Source: Bradyrhizobium huanghuaihaiense (GTDB taxonomy: Bacteria > Pseudomonadota > Alphaproteobacteria > Rhizobiales > Xanthobacteraceae). Taken from it: a stretch of DNA of 64,000 nucleotides. Where the stretch lies: NCBI RefSeq assembly GCF_007830635.1, contig NZ_VLLA01000004.1, positions 62,001 through 126,000 on the forward strand, in the 5' to 3' direction. Under the pieces are notes generated by a model, which did no database searches, had not been told where the DNA came from, and saw only the letters and a program-made list of their open reading frames with translations. The translations under genes were made by a program, and so were the position numbers. Positions 26,214 to 34,686 of this stretch are shown in pieces; position 1 is the stretch's first letter; each line of letters begins with the position of its first letter.

Positions 26214-27134
26214 ATGGATTTCCGGCAGCTCAGGACCTTCAGTTGCGTGGCGGAGCTCGGCAGCCTCTCCAAGGCCTCCGACACGTTGCGCGTGGCGCAG
26301 CCGGCGCTCTCCAGGCAGATCAAGCTGCTGGAACACGAGCTGCGCACCGAGCTGTTCACGCGCAACGGCCGTGGCATGGCGCTGACGGAAGCAGGGCGCC
26401 TTCTGCTCGCGCGCACCTCCGGCATCGTCAGGCAGATCGACCAGATCCGCGACGACATCCAGTCCGCCAAGGGGCCGCCGTCCGGCCAGGTCGTGCTTGG
26501 CCTGGTTCCGACCGTGAGCTGCGTGCTGTCGGCGCGCTTTGCGCGGCGCTGCGTCGAAAAATTTCCCGGCATCTCGCTGCGCATCGTCGAGAGCTATAGC
26601 GGCCATCTGGTCGAATGGCTGCATCGCGGCGAGATGGACCTCGCCATCCTCTATGGCCGCTCCGCCGATCTGCATCTCAACGTGCAGAGCCTCGGCCGCG
26701 ACAACATCGTCGCGGTCGGCCCGGGCGGCTGCGGCCTCGCGCGCAAGAAGAGCGTCGATATCGGCTGGCTGCTGCGGCAGCGCTTGGTGCTGCCCAGTCA
26801 TTCCCACGGCCTCCGCGCGCTGATCGAGCACGCCGCGGCCCAGCGCAAGATCAAGCTCGACGTCCAGCTGGAAGCGGATTCGTTCCGCGTGCTGACCAGC
26901 CTCGTCGAGGAAGGGCTCGGCTTTGCGCTCTTGCCGCCCTCGTCGGTCCACGGCGAGGTCGCGGAGGGGCGGCTGGAAACCACCGCCGTGTCCAAGCCGA
27001 TGACGCGCGAGCTCATTTTCGCCTCTCCGATCGACCGCCCGGCCTCGACGGCCTCGCTCGCCATCACGGCGCTCCTGCGCGAGGAGGTCGCCGCCTGCCG
27101 CAAGGAAGGCGTGTGGGACATCAAATTGAGTTAG
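26214..27134 (+). CDS. LysR family transcriptional regulator of the acyl-CoA operon
   Basis: 306 residues. The N-terminal HTH is 'MDFRQLRTFSCVAELGSLSK', then 'ASDTLRVAQPALSRQIKLLE'. The effector domain runs from about residue 90 ('GQVVLGLVPTVSCVLSARFA') with the usual two-lobe periplasmic-binding fold. Start at 26214; the longer upstream frame lacks conserved residues. It is divergent from the dehydrogenase/transferase/dehydratase operon, the standard arrangement for a LysR activator of that operon with a pathway intermediate as co-inducer. Confidence 0.93.
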   Translation: MDFRQLRTFSCVAELGSLSKASDTLRVAQPALSRQIKLLEHELRTELFTRNGRGMALTEAGRLLLARTSGIVRQIDQIRDDIQSAKGPPSGQVVLGLVPTVSCVLSARFARRCVEKFPGISLRIVESYSGHLVEWLHRGEMDLAILYGRSADLHLNVQSLGRDNIVAVGPGGCGLARKKSVDIGWLLRQRLVLPSHSHGLRALIEHAAAQRKIKLDVQLEADSFRVLTSLVEEGLGFALLPPSSVHGEVAEGRLETTAVSKPMTRELIFASPIDRPASTASLAITALLREEVAACRKEGVWDIKLS

Positions 27135-27257
27135 ATGCCGTGTCGTAGAACAGTCGCGCGCCGTATGGCCTTCGCATCTGGTGCGAGCTGTCATGCCGAA
27201 ATTTTATAGCTGGGGCGGGGGCGCTGCGGGTTTGATGCGCATCTGCATCCCAGAACT

Positions 27258-27337
27258 CGTCATTGCGAGCGCAGCGAAGCAATCCAGAGTCCCTCCGCGG
27301 TGACAGTCTGGATTGCTTCGCTGCGCTCGCAATGACG
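27258..27337. repeat. Inverted repeat family A, copy 3
   Basis: CGTCATTGCGAGCGCAGCGA and its reverse complement enclose 'GTCCCTCCGCGGTGACAG'. Between two converging genes. Confidence 0.88.
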
Positions 27338-27348
27338 GAGGATGGCGC

Positions 27349-28623
27349 CTACCCCGGAATCCGCACCGGCAGCGACTCATATCCCTTGATGAAGCTCGAA
27401 TAGATCCGCTTGGGCTCGCCGACCACCTCGATGCGATCGAACCGCTTCAGCATCTCCTCCCAGACGATGCGCAGCTGCAGCTCGGCGAGGCGCATGCCGA
27501 CGCAGCGGTGGATGCCGAAGCCGAAGGAGAGGTGGGTGCGCGGGCGCGGGCGGTCGATGATGAAGTCGTTCGGCCTTTCGAACATCTCCTCGTCGCGGTT
27601 GCCGGAGACGTACCACATCACGACGCGGTCGCCCTTCTTGATGTGCTTGCCGCCGATCTCCGTATCCTGCAGCGCGGTGCGCCGCATATGCGCCAGCGGC
27701 GTCTGCCAGCGGATCACCTCCGGCACCATGGAATCGATCAGCGCCGGATTCTTCCGCAGCATCTCGTATTGCTCCGGGTTCTCGTTCAGCGCCAGCACCG
27801 AGCCGGTCATGGTGTTGCGCGTGGTGTCGTTGCCGCCGACGATGAGCAGGATGATGTTGCCCATGAGGTTGTCGGGGTCCATGTGGCGGGTGGCGTCGTT
27901 GTGCGCCATCAGCGACAGCAGGTCGTTGCGCGGCGCGGAGTTGACGCGCTCGTTCCAGAGCTTGGACATGTAGGCGTAGCACTCGTCCATCTCGCGGCGG
28001 CGCTCCTCGGCGGAGGCGACGATGCCGCTCTTGGGCAGCGCGGTGGAGACGTCCGACCAGCGCGTCAGCTTGCGCCGCTCCTCCCAGGGGAAGTCGAACA
28101 GCGTCGCCAGCATCTGGGTGGTCAGCTCGATCGAGACGCGCTCGACGAAGTTGAAGGTCTCGTTGCGCGGCAGATTGTCGAGCACGGTCTGCGAGCGCTG
28201 GCGGATCAGTTTGGCCAGCTCGTCCAGGTGTGTCGGCGTGAACATCGGCGACACCGTCTTGCGCTGCGCCGAATGCCGGGGCTGGTCCATCGCGATGAAG
28301 CTCGGATAGTCGTAGCCTTCCGGCACGTCGCGGATCGAGATGCCGCCGAGCGTGGAGTCCGAGGAGAAGATGCCGTGGTTGGTGTCAACATGCATGATGT
28401 CGTTGTACTTCACCACCGACCAGTACGGCTCGATCGGCGCGTTGGTGCAGTAATGCACCGGCTCCTCCTTGCGCAGCCGCTCGAACCACGGCCACAACGT
28501 GTCGTCCTGGAACAGCCGTGGCGCGCCGGGGTGGAATTGCGCCAGCGGGGTCGCATAGGCCTCTTCCCGCGCCCTGCGCATGCGTTCGGCCCTGTCCACT
28601 TTAACCGGCGCTTGGATGTTCAT
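27349..28623 (-). CDS. Cytochrome P450, CYP153-like (copy 1)
   Basis: 424 residues, soluble bacterial P450. The I-helix oxygen motif is 'LLIVGGNDTTRNTMTGS', the K-helix 'EVIRWQ' holds the ExxR, and the haem ligand is C374 in 'HLSFGFGIHRCVG'. The sequence after it ('MRLAELQLRIVWEEML') is close to what I remember of CYP153 alkane/fatty-acid omega-hydroxylases. The start at 28623 has GGAG 8 nt ahead. No ferredoxin or reductase gene is adjacent, so redox partners come from elsewhere. Highly similar to the next gene. Confidence 0.92.
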   Translation of the reverse strand: MNIQAPVKVDRAERMRRAREEAYATPLAQFHPGAPRLFQDDTLWPWFERLRKEEPVHYCTNAPIEPYWSVVKYNDIMHVDTNHGIFSSDSTLGGISIRDVPEGYDYPSFIAMDQPRHSAQRKTVSPMFTPTHLDELAKLIRQRSQTVLDNLPRNETFNFVERVSIELTTQMLATLFDFPWEERRKLTRWSDVSTALPKSGIVASAEERRREMDECYAYMSKLWNERVNSAPRNDLLSLMAHNDATRHMDPDNLMGNIILLIVGGNDTTRNTMTGSVLALNENPEQYEMLRKNPALIDSMVPEVIRWQTPLAHMRRTALQDTEIGGKHIKKGDRVVMWYVSGNRDEEMFERPNDFIIDRPRPRTHLSFGFGIHRCVGMRLAELQLRIVWEEMLKRFDRIEVVGEPKRIYSSFIKGYESLPVRIPG

Positions 28624-28652
28624 CGTCGTGGCTCCAGTTGGTTCTTCCTTCG

Positions 28653-28794
28653 CCTCTCCCCGCGCGCGGGGAGAGGCCGGAATTCGAGCGAAGCTTGAAT
28701 TCCGGGTGAGGGGGACTCTCCGCGAATCCGTCTCAGCGCGTTCGCGGAGAGAGCCCCTCACCCCGACCCTCTCCCCGTAAGAACGGGGAGAGGG
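28653..28794. repeat. Inverted repeat family D, between the two P450 genes
   Basis: Hairpin CCTCTCCCCGCGC/GCGGGGAGAGG on the left and CCTCTCCCC/GGGGAGAGGG on the right with 'CTCACCCCGACC' inside. Fills the 178-base spacer between the P450 genes. Confidence 0.8.
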
Positions 28795-28801
28795 AGTTAA
28801 C

Positions 28802-30067
28802 TCACGCCGCAATCTTCACCGGCAACGTTTCAAGTCCCTTCACGAAACTCGAATAGACCCGCTTCGGTTCGCCGACCACGTCAATATGGTCGAAGCGCTT
28901 GAGAATCTCTTCCCAAATAATCTTGAGCTGGAGTTCAGCAAGCCTGAGGCCCACGCAGCGGTGGATGCCGAAGCCGAAGGAGAGATGCGTGCGCGGCCGC
29001 GCGCGGTCGATGATGAAATCGTAGGGCTTTTCGATCGCCTCTTCGTCCCGGTTGCCGGAGACGTACCACATCACGACCTTGTCACCTTTCTTGATCTGCT
29101 TGCCGCGGAACTCGAAATCGGCGAGCGCGGTGCGGCGCATATGCGCCAGCGGTGTCTGCCAGCGGATCACCTCCGGCACGAAACTGTCGAGCAGAGCAGG
29201 ATTCTCGCGCAGCTTGCGATATTGCTCCGGATGCTGGCTCAGCGCGTGGAGCGAGCCCGACATCGTGTTGCGCGTGGTGTCGTTGCCGCCGACGATCAAA
29301 AGGACGAGATTGCCGAGGAAGTTCTTCGCGTCCATGTCGCGCGTCGCGGCGCCATGGGCCATCATCGACAAGAGGTCGCTCTTCGGCGGCTGTTCGATGC
29401 GTTCCTTCCACAGCCTCGAGAAATAGCCCGCGCATTCCGTCAGCTCGGCCTGCCGTTCGTCCTCGGTGGCAACGAGGCCGTCAGGCCCGGGAATGGTGGT
29501 GGCGACGTCCGACCAGCGCGTCAGCTTGCGGCGGTCCTCCCACGGGAAGTCGAACAGCACAGCGAGCATCTGCGTGGTCAGCTCGATCGAGACCTGGTCG
29601 ACCCAGTCGAACACCTCGCCGCGGGGAAGATTGTCCAGGCACTCGGCCGAGCGCTTGCGGATGTTGAGCGCGAGATTGTCCAGATGCGTCGGCGTGAACA
29701 TCGGCGCCACGGTCTTGCGCTGGGCGGCGTGGCGCGGCGGATCCATCGAGATGAAACTCTCGCGGCGCAGATCCGGATCGATGTCGCGGATGGTGATGCC
29801 GCCGAGCGCGGAGGCCGAGGAGAACACCGCATGGTTGGTCTCGATCTCCATGATGTCGTTGTACCGCGTCACCGACCAGTACGGGCCGAACATCGAGTCC
29901 TTGCAGTAGTGCACGGGATCTTCCCGGCGCAGGCGATCGAAATAGGGCCAGAACGTATCGGTCCTGAACAGTTCCGGATCGCCGGGATCGAATTGCTCCA
30001 GCGGCAATGTCGACGCGCGCTCGCGAAGTGCGTCGAGTTTGGACGCGCTCTCGATGGTCCCATGCAT
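28802..30067 (-). CDS. Cytochrome P450, CYP153-like (copy 2)
   Basis: 421 residues, aligned end to end with the preceding P450: 'LLIVGGNDTTRNTMSGS' in helix I, 'EVIRWQ' in helix K and haem cysteine C371 in 'HLSFGFGIHRCVG'. Divergence concentrates in the N-terminal 60 residues and the F/G region, where substrate contacts lie. GGGAG stands 7 nt before the ATG at 30067. The pair is a tandem duplication with the same orientation, so this upstream copy may be cotranscribed with the other despite the repeat between them. Confidence 0.92.
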   Translation of the reverse strand: MHGTIESASKLDALRERASTLPLEQFDPGDPELFRTDTFWPYFDRLRREDPVHYCKDSMFGPYWSVTRYNDIMEIETNHAVFSSASALGGITIRDIDPDLRRESFISMDPPRHAAQRKTVAPMFTPTHLDNLALNIRKRSAECLDNLPRGEVFDWVDQVSIELTTQMLAVLFDFPWEDRRKLTRWSDVATTIPGPDGLVATEDERQAELTECAGYFSRLWKERIEQPPKSDLLSMMAHGAATRDMDAKNFLGNLVLLIVGGNDTTRNTMSGSLHALSQHPEQYRKLRENPALLDSFVPEVIRWQTPLAHMRRTALADFEFRGKQIKKGDKVVMWYVSGNRDEEAIEKPYDFIIDRARPRTHLSFGFGIHRCVGLRLAELQLKIIWEEILKRFDHIDVVGEPKRVYSSFVKGLETLPVKIAA

Positions 30068-30205
30068 GACCGTTCTCCCTGGCGTTCCTCCGCGCGTCTT
30101 TTTTGAATTCTGCGCTGCGGTATTTGATTTGCAATTACAACCCGTTGTCTGCGCCGGAGCAAGGGAGACTTTTGCCACATCCAACCTTTGGGCGTGGCCG
30201 GGCGC

Positions 30206-30240
30206 GTAGCCCGGATGGCGCCGAGCGAAATCCGGGCTAC
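30206..30240. repeat. GTAGCCCGGA inverted repeat
   Basis: GTAGCCCGGA and TCCGGGCTAC are perfect arms separated by 15 nt, a form of short intergenic repeat common in this genus. It lies in the 330-base gap (30068-30397) between divergent genes; apart from it I see only an AT-rich stretch near 30110-30140 that may hold the P450 promoter. Confidence 0.75.
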
Positions 30241-30397
30241 AGGACATCCGCAGCGTGACCTGCCGCACGCCGTTCGTCATGAATTCCCGTCAGAAATCGA
30301 CTGGAATCGGGGTAAATCGAACCCGCCCATCTTGGGGTTCGACTAATCTCTGATCTATAGTTTGACCGCAGCAGATGCGCACCCCGAGGTTGCCGCC

Positions 30398-31552
30398 GTG
30401 AACGACATGCAATGGACGCCCATCGGCTCCGAACCGGTCCCGCCGCCATTGCCGCCGACGCGGGTGGATTTCAGCGGCAATCGGTCCGGGTTCTTCAACA
30501 TGGTCACCAAGGGTGCCATGCTGGAGCTCGTCACCTTCGGCTTCTACCGGTTCTGGCTGGTCACCGACATCCGCCGTCATTTGTGGACGCACACCGCGAT
30601 CGACGGCGATGCGGCCGAATATACCGGTCGCGGCAAGGAGCTGCTGGTCGGCTTCCTGTTCGCGCTCGCGATCCTGGTGCCGATCTATCTCGCCTACTTC
30701 CTCATCGGCATCGAGTTCGAGCGCTGGCAGGGCTTTGCCTCGACGCCGCTGTTCATCAGCTTCTACGCCTTCGGCCAGTTCGCGATCTTTCGCGCGCGGC
30801 GCTATCGCCTGACCCGCACGGTCTGGCGCGGTGTGCGGTTCTGGATGGACGGCTCGGGCTGGGCCTATTCGTTCCGCGCCATGGCGTGGGGCCTCCTGGT
30901 GTTCCTGACCCTCGGCCTGGCGCTGCCGTGGCGCGCGGCTTCACTCGAACGTTACAAGATGCGGCACACCCATTACGGCGATCTGCGCGGGGATTTCGAG
31001 GGCAATGGCTGGACCTTCTTCAAGCGCGGCTGGTGGCTGTGGCTGCTCAGCCCGATCGCGCTGATCATCTTTCCGCTCGCGCCGTTCTTCTATGCCGAGT
31101 TCAAGGCGCGTGAGTGGCGCTGGTGGCTGGACGGCATCCGCATCGGCGGCGTCAGCCTGTCCTCGGAGCTTCCGCACAATGCGTTCTATGGCCTGTACTG
31201 GAAGGTGATCGGCTGGTGGGTGCTGCTCTCGATGATTTTCGGCGCCTATCTCGGCGGCGCCACCGCGCTCGTCGTCCAGCTGAGCGGTCTCTCGGCCGAG
31301 CAGCTGTTCGGGTCCGGCGATCCCGCCAAGAGCATCCCGATGCTGGTGATCATGGTCATCGGCTACTTCGCGGTCGCCCTTGCCATCAACATCGTGATGC
31401 GCGTCTATCTTCAGCGCGATCTCTGGGCCAAGGTGCTGGAAACGGTCGAGGTGCACAACATTGCCGCCGCGTCGGACGTGCGCGGCAGCGGCGAACTTGC
31501 CAGCGCGCTCGGCGAAGGCTTTGCCGATGGGCTTGACGTTGCAGGATTCTGA
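30398..31552 (+). CDS. DUF898 (YjgN-like) polytopic membrane protein
   Basis: 384 residues with about six membrane helices in two blocks. Family hallmarks are 'GFYRFWLVTDIRRHLW' and 'TLGLALPWRAASLERYKMRH', the repeated aromatic/arginine pattern of YjgN proteins. GTG at 30398 has GAGG ahead; the ATG at 30407 is an alternative. Function unknown. It is directly followed (3 nt) by a membrane-anchored M48 protease, and this pairing suggests envelope maintenance. Confidence 0.85.
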   Translation: MNDMQWTPIGSEPVPPPLPPTRVDFSGNRSGFFNMVTKGAMLELVTFGFYRFWLVTDIRRHLWTHTAIDGDAAEYTGRGKELLVGFLFALAILVPIYLAYFLIGIEFERWQGFASTPLFISFYAFGQFAIFRARRYRLTRTVWRGVRFWMDGSGWAYSFRAMAWGLLVFLTLGLALPWRAASLERYKMRHTHYGDLRGDFEGNGWTFFKRGWWLWLLSPIALIIFPLAPFFYAEFKAREWRWWLDGIRIGGVSLSSELPHNAFYGLYWKVIGWWVLLSMIFGAYLGGATALVVQLSGLSAEQLFGSGDPAKSIPMLVIMVIGYFAVALAINIVMRVYLQRDLWAKVLETVEVHNIAAASDVRGSGELASALGEGFADGLDVAGF

Positions 31553-31555
31553 GCT

Positions 31556-32668
31556 GTGAGTGAGTTGTCTACCGAGGCTCCGGCGCAGTCCGCCAAGCCG
31601 ACCATCTTCTTCGACGGTGTGTCGAGCCGCAGGCGGCAGGTGACGCTTGCGCTCGGCGATGCGCTCGAGATCGTCGAGGAGGGCGGAACGCCCGTCCGCT
31701 GGACCTATGCCGATATTCGCCGTGCCGACAGTCCGACGGGCGTCCTGCGTCTGGCCTGCACCGCTGCGCCGCCTTTGGCGCGGCTCGAGATCCGCGACGC
31801 CGCGCTCGCGGCCGAATTGATCGCCCGCTGCACCCGTCTCGACGAGCACCAGACCTCGCGCCGCGGCATCGCCAAGATCGTCGGCTGGTCGGTGGCGGCT
31901 GCCGCCTCCATCGTCTGCGTCGTACTGTTCGGCGTGCCGCTCGCCGCCGACCGGCTTGCACCGCTGGTGCCGAAGCCGGTCGAACGGCGGATCGGCGATG
32001 CCGCCGAAGTGCAGGTGAAGACCATCTTCGGCCGCAGCGTCTGCGAAGACCCCGCGGGCAAGGCTGCGTTCACCAAGCTCGTCAACCGCCTGCGCGATGC
32101 CGCCGGCCTCGACGACGATTCCATGACGGCTGGCGTGCTGCCGACTCCAGTGCCGAACGCGTTCGCGCTGCCCGGCGGCAAGGTGTTCCTGTTGAAGGGC
32201 CTGCTCGACAAGGCCGATAGCCCCGACGAGATCGCCGGCATCCTCGCCCACGAGCTCGGCCATCTCAAGCATCACGACAACATGCGCGGCCTCATCTACA
32301 ACGGCGGCACCTCGTTCCTGATCGGCCTGTTGTTCGGCGACGTCACCGGCTCGTCCGCCGTGATCTTCGCCTCGCGCAGCGTGGTCGAGGCTTCCTATTC
32401 GCGCGAGGCGGAGACTGCGGCGGATACGTTCGCGATCGAGATCATGCACAAGCTCGGCCGCTCGCCGAAGCCCGCGGCCGAGCTGATGTTCCGCATCACC
32501 GGCAAGGAAGGCGGCTCCGGTCTGACGAATATCCTCGCCAGCCATCCGCTGACCGAGGACCGGCTCGCCCGCATGACGAAGGAAGATCGTCCCGCCAGCG
32601 GGCAGCCGCTGCTGACCGACAAGGAATGGCAGGCGCTGAAGCTGATCTGCGGCAGCGGGAAGATCTAG
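31556..32668 (+). CDS. M48 family zinc metalloprotease, membrane-anchored
   Basis: 370 residues. A cytoplasmic N-terminal domain (about 1-105) precedes one TM helix ('IVGWSVAAAASIVCVVLFGV') and then the peptidase domain with H232-E-L-G-H236; the third ligand is likely in 'REAETAADTFAI'. This is the BepA/Oma1-like class of envelope proteases that degrade misfolded proteins. GTG start, 3 nt after the DUF898 gene, so the two are coupled. Substrate unknown. Confidence 0.92.
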   Translation: MSELSTEAPAQSAKPTIFFDGVSSRRRQVTLALGDALEIVEEGGTPVRWTYADIRRADSPTGVLRLACTAAPPLARLEIRDAALAAELIARCTRLDEHQTSRRGIAKIVGWSVAAAASIVCVVLFGVPLAADRLAPLVPKPVERRIGDAAEVQVKTIFGRSVCEDPAGKAAFTKLVNRLRDAAGLDDDSMTAGVLPTPVPNAFALPGGKVFLLKGLLDKADSPDEIAGILAHELGHLKHHDNMRGLIYNGGTSFLIGLLFGDVTGSSAVIFASRSVVEASYSREAETAADTFAIEIMHKLGRSPKPAAELMFRITGKEGGSGLTNILASHPLTEDRLARMTKEDRPASGQPLLTDKEWQALKLICGSGKI

Positions 32669-32676
32669 CTTCGCGC

Positions 32677-33306
32677 TTACCGCGTTCCGTAAGCGCGATC
32701 GCCGGCGTCGCCGAGGCCGGGCAGGATGAAACCGTTCTCGTCGAGTCCTTCGTCGACCGCGGCGGTCCAGATCGGCACATCAGGATGCAGCCCACGCAGC
32801 CGCTCGAGGCCTTCGGGGGCCGCGATCAGGCAGGCGAGGCGAATGTCCCTGGCGCCGCGCTCCTTCAGCCGGTCGATGGCGGCGACGGCCGTGTTGGCGG
32901 TCGCGACGACAGGCGTCACCACGATGGCGAGGCGCTCGCCGAGATCCGACGGCGACTTGAAGAAATACTCGACCGCGGCAAAGCTGAGCGGCTCGCGGTA
33001 GAGGCCGATATGCGCGACGCGCGCGGTCGGCACCAAATCCATCATGCCGTCGACGAAGGTGGTGCCGGCGCGCAGCATCGGCACGAACACCAGCTTCTTG
33101 CCGGCGATCTTGGCCGAGTGCATCGTCGCCAGCGGCGTCTCGATGACGGTGTCGGCGAGCGGCAGGTCGCGCGTCACCTCGTAGCAGAGCAGCATGCCGA
33201 TCTCCTTGATCAGCTCGCGGAACGACTTTGTCGAGATGGATTTGTCCCGCACCAGCGTCAGCTTGTGCTGCACCAGCGGGTGATCGACGATCGTGACGCC
33301 TTCCAT
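32677..33306 (-). CDS. upp: Uracil phosphoribosyltransferase
   Basis: 209 residues. The PRPP-binding region is '[20 protein letters not shown]', in place of the canonical acidic PRPP loop, with '[20 protein letters not shown]' upstream and a C-terminal '[15 protein letters not shown]' typical of UPRTases. Converts uracil plus PRPP to UMP. Usually a salvage enzyme, but here it lies in one direction with URC4 and URC1 genes and so probably performs the first step of the URC uracil-degradation route (UPRTase is URC6 in yeast). A family A repeat separates it from URC4. Confidence 0.95.
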   Translation of the reverse strand: MEGVTIVDHPLVQHKLTLVRDKSISTKSFRELIKEIGMLLCYEVTRDLPLADTVIETPLATMHSAKIAGKKLVFVPMLRAGTTFVDGMMDLVPTARVAHIGLYREPLSFAAVEYFFKSPSDLGERLAIVVTPVVATANTAVAAIDRLKERGARDIRLACLIAAPEGLERLRGLHPDVPIWTAAVDEGLDENGFILPGLGDAGDRAYGTR

Positions 33307-33334
33307 GATCGGTTGCTCCTGAAATTCACCGGAT

Positions 33335-33414
33335 CGTCATTGCGAGCGCAGCGAAGCAATCCAGAGTCCCACCGCGGAAAGATTCTGGATTGCTTCGCTG
33401 CGCTCGCAATGACG
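33335..33414. repeat. Inverted repeat family A, copy 4
   Basis: CGTCATTGCGAGCGCAGCGA and the exact reverse complement 40 bp later. In the gap between upp and the URC4 gene. Confidence 0.88.
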
Positions 33415-33442
33415 CGCGTGGCCGAAAATCTTTGTCCATGAC

Positions 33443-34681
33443 CTAGAAAACCGTGCCGTCGCTGATCACCTTGAGCGGCGGCGAACCATCGGGGCGGCGC
33501 GCAAACGCAATGGCGCGGCCGGCGGCCCAGGTGCCGCCTTCCAAAATGCTGGCGAGCGGTAATGTCTCGGGTGTGCGGCCGAGCTTGGCGCGAACCAGTT
33601 CGGCGAGCCTGTCAAGCAGTGCGACCGTCAGCGCGCGCCACTCCACGACGAGCAGGGAATCCACCGCATGCGCGCGCTCGGCATCCGTGGCATCGCGCAG
33701 GCGCAGCACCTCGTGATCGACGAACAGGCCGCCATTGCGGTATTCCGCAAGCCCGGTCAGCCCGTCGATGTCGGTAACCGCGAAGCCGGCGCGCTGCAGC
33801 GGCTCGATCAGCGAGTAGCTCAGCCATTGCGACAGCTTGTGTAGCGGCACGAGGCCTCCTGTCGCATCGTCGGCCTTGATCGCCGGATGCCGCCAGCAAT
33901 CGCCGAGCGGGACGCCCGCGAGCTCGAGCCGTGACGGCCAGATCGGTCCGAGCTGGTTCAGCACCGCCGACAGGATGGCGGGCGCGGCGATCGCGCCGCC
34001 CACGGCTTGCGCCGCGATATGATCGAACAGCCCGCCCGGCCGCGGCGTATCGTGCAGTCCGAACACGTCCGCACGCTCCGAGACCTGCTTGCCGAGGCGC
34101 CGCAACAGATCGGTGCGTCCTTCAAGCCCGAGCAGCGGATTGCCATCGCTGACCTGAAAGGCGGAGGTGAGGGCCGCGAGGGGCAGCTTTGCCAGCACGT
34201 CCGCATCGGCCCTGAACGGCGCGCGGGCATCGTGCGAAAACAGCCCGCTTGCGAACATGTCGAGGCTCGCAATCGCAAGCCCTTCGGATCGCCCAATGGC
34301 TTCGCCGGTCACGGCATCGCGGTAGCGCCACGCAGCGCCTGCGCCGGCGTCGAGCAGCACGCTGACGATCGCAAGGTCGAACTCGGCGCGCGCCCGCGCG
34401 GCACCATCCGACCATGATGCGGCGTTCGCAAGCCGGGCCCAGCGGTCGACGCCGCCAAGCACAAAGTGCCGCCACCGCGCGTGGAAGGGGACGTCCAGCG
34501 TCGGATAGGCTCTTCGCGTGACCGCGAGAACAGCATCCGCAACCCCATCCATACGGCTGAGATCAACAGTGAAATGTGTGAGCCCGCCGGCAAGGCCAAG
34601 CTCGAGCATCTGCCCGGCGCGCGCCCGCACCGCTTTTGCGGTGAGCAGCGTTCGCGCCTGCAGTTCCAAACTCTCCGTCAT
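33443..34681 (-). CDS. URC4/Urg3 family protein (DUF1688)
   Basis: 412 residues, full length for DUF1688. Recognised by 'LLTAKAVRARAGQMLELGLA', 'HFTVDLSRMDGVADAVLAVT', 'RWRHFVLGG', 'GVPLGDCWRHPA' and 'FVPLHKLSQWLSYSLIEPL'-type segments. In the yeast Lachancea (Saccharomyces) kluyveri URC4 is needed to use uracil as a nitrogen source; its chemistry is, to my knowledge, not settled. The start at 34681 is 5 nt after the stop of the GTP-cyclohydrolase-like gene, so they are cotranscribed. Confidence 0.9.
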   Translation of the reverse strand: MTESLELQARTLLTAKAVRARAGQMLELGLAGGLTHFTVDLSRMDGVADAVLAVTRRAYPTLDVPFHARWRHFVLGGVDRWARLANAASWSDGAARARAEFDLAIVSVLLDAGAGAAWRYRDAVTGEAIGRSEGLAIASLDMFASGLFSHDARAPFRADADVLAKLPLAALTSAFQVSDGNPLLGLEGRTDLLRRLGKQVSERADVFGLHDTPRPGGLFDHIAAQAVGGAIAAPAILSAVLNQLGPIWPSRLELAGVPLGDCWRHPAIKADDATGGLVPLHKLSQWLSYSLIEPLQRAGFAVTDIDGLTGLAEYRNGGLFVDHEVLRLRDATDAERAHAVDSLLVVEWRALTVALLDRLAELVRAKLGRTPETLPLASILEGGTWAAGRAIAFARRPDGSPPLKVISDGTVF

Positions 34682-34686
34682 CGCGA

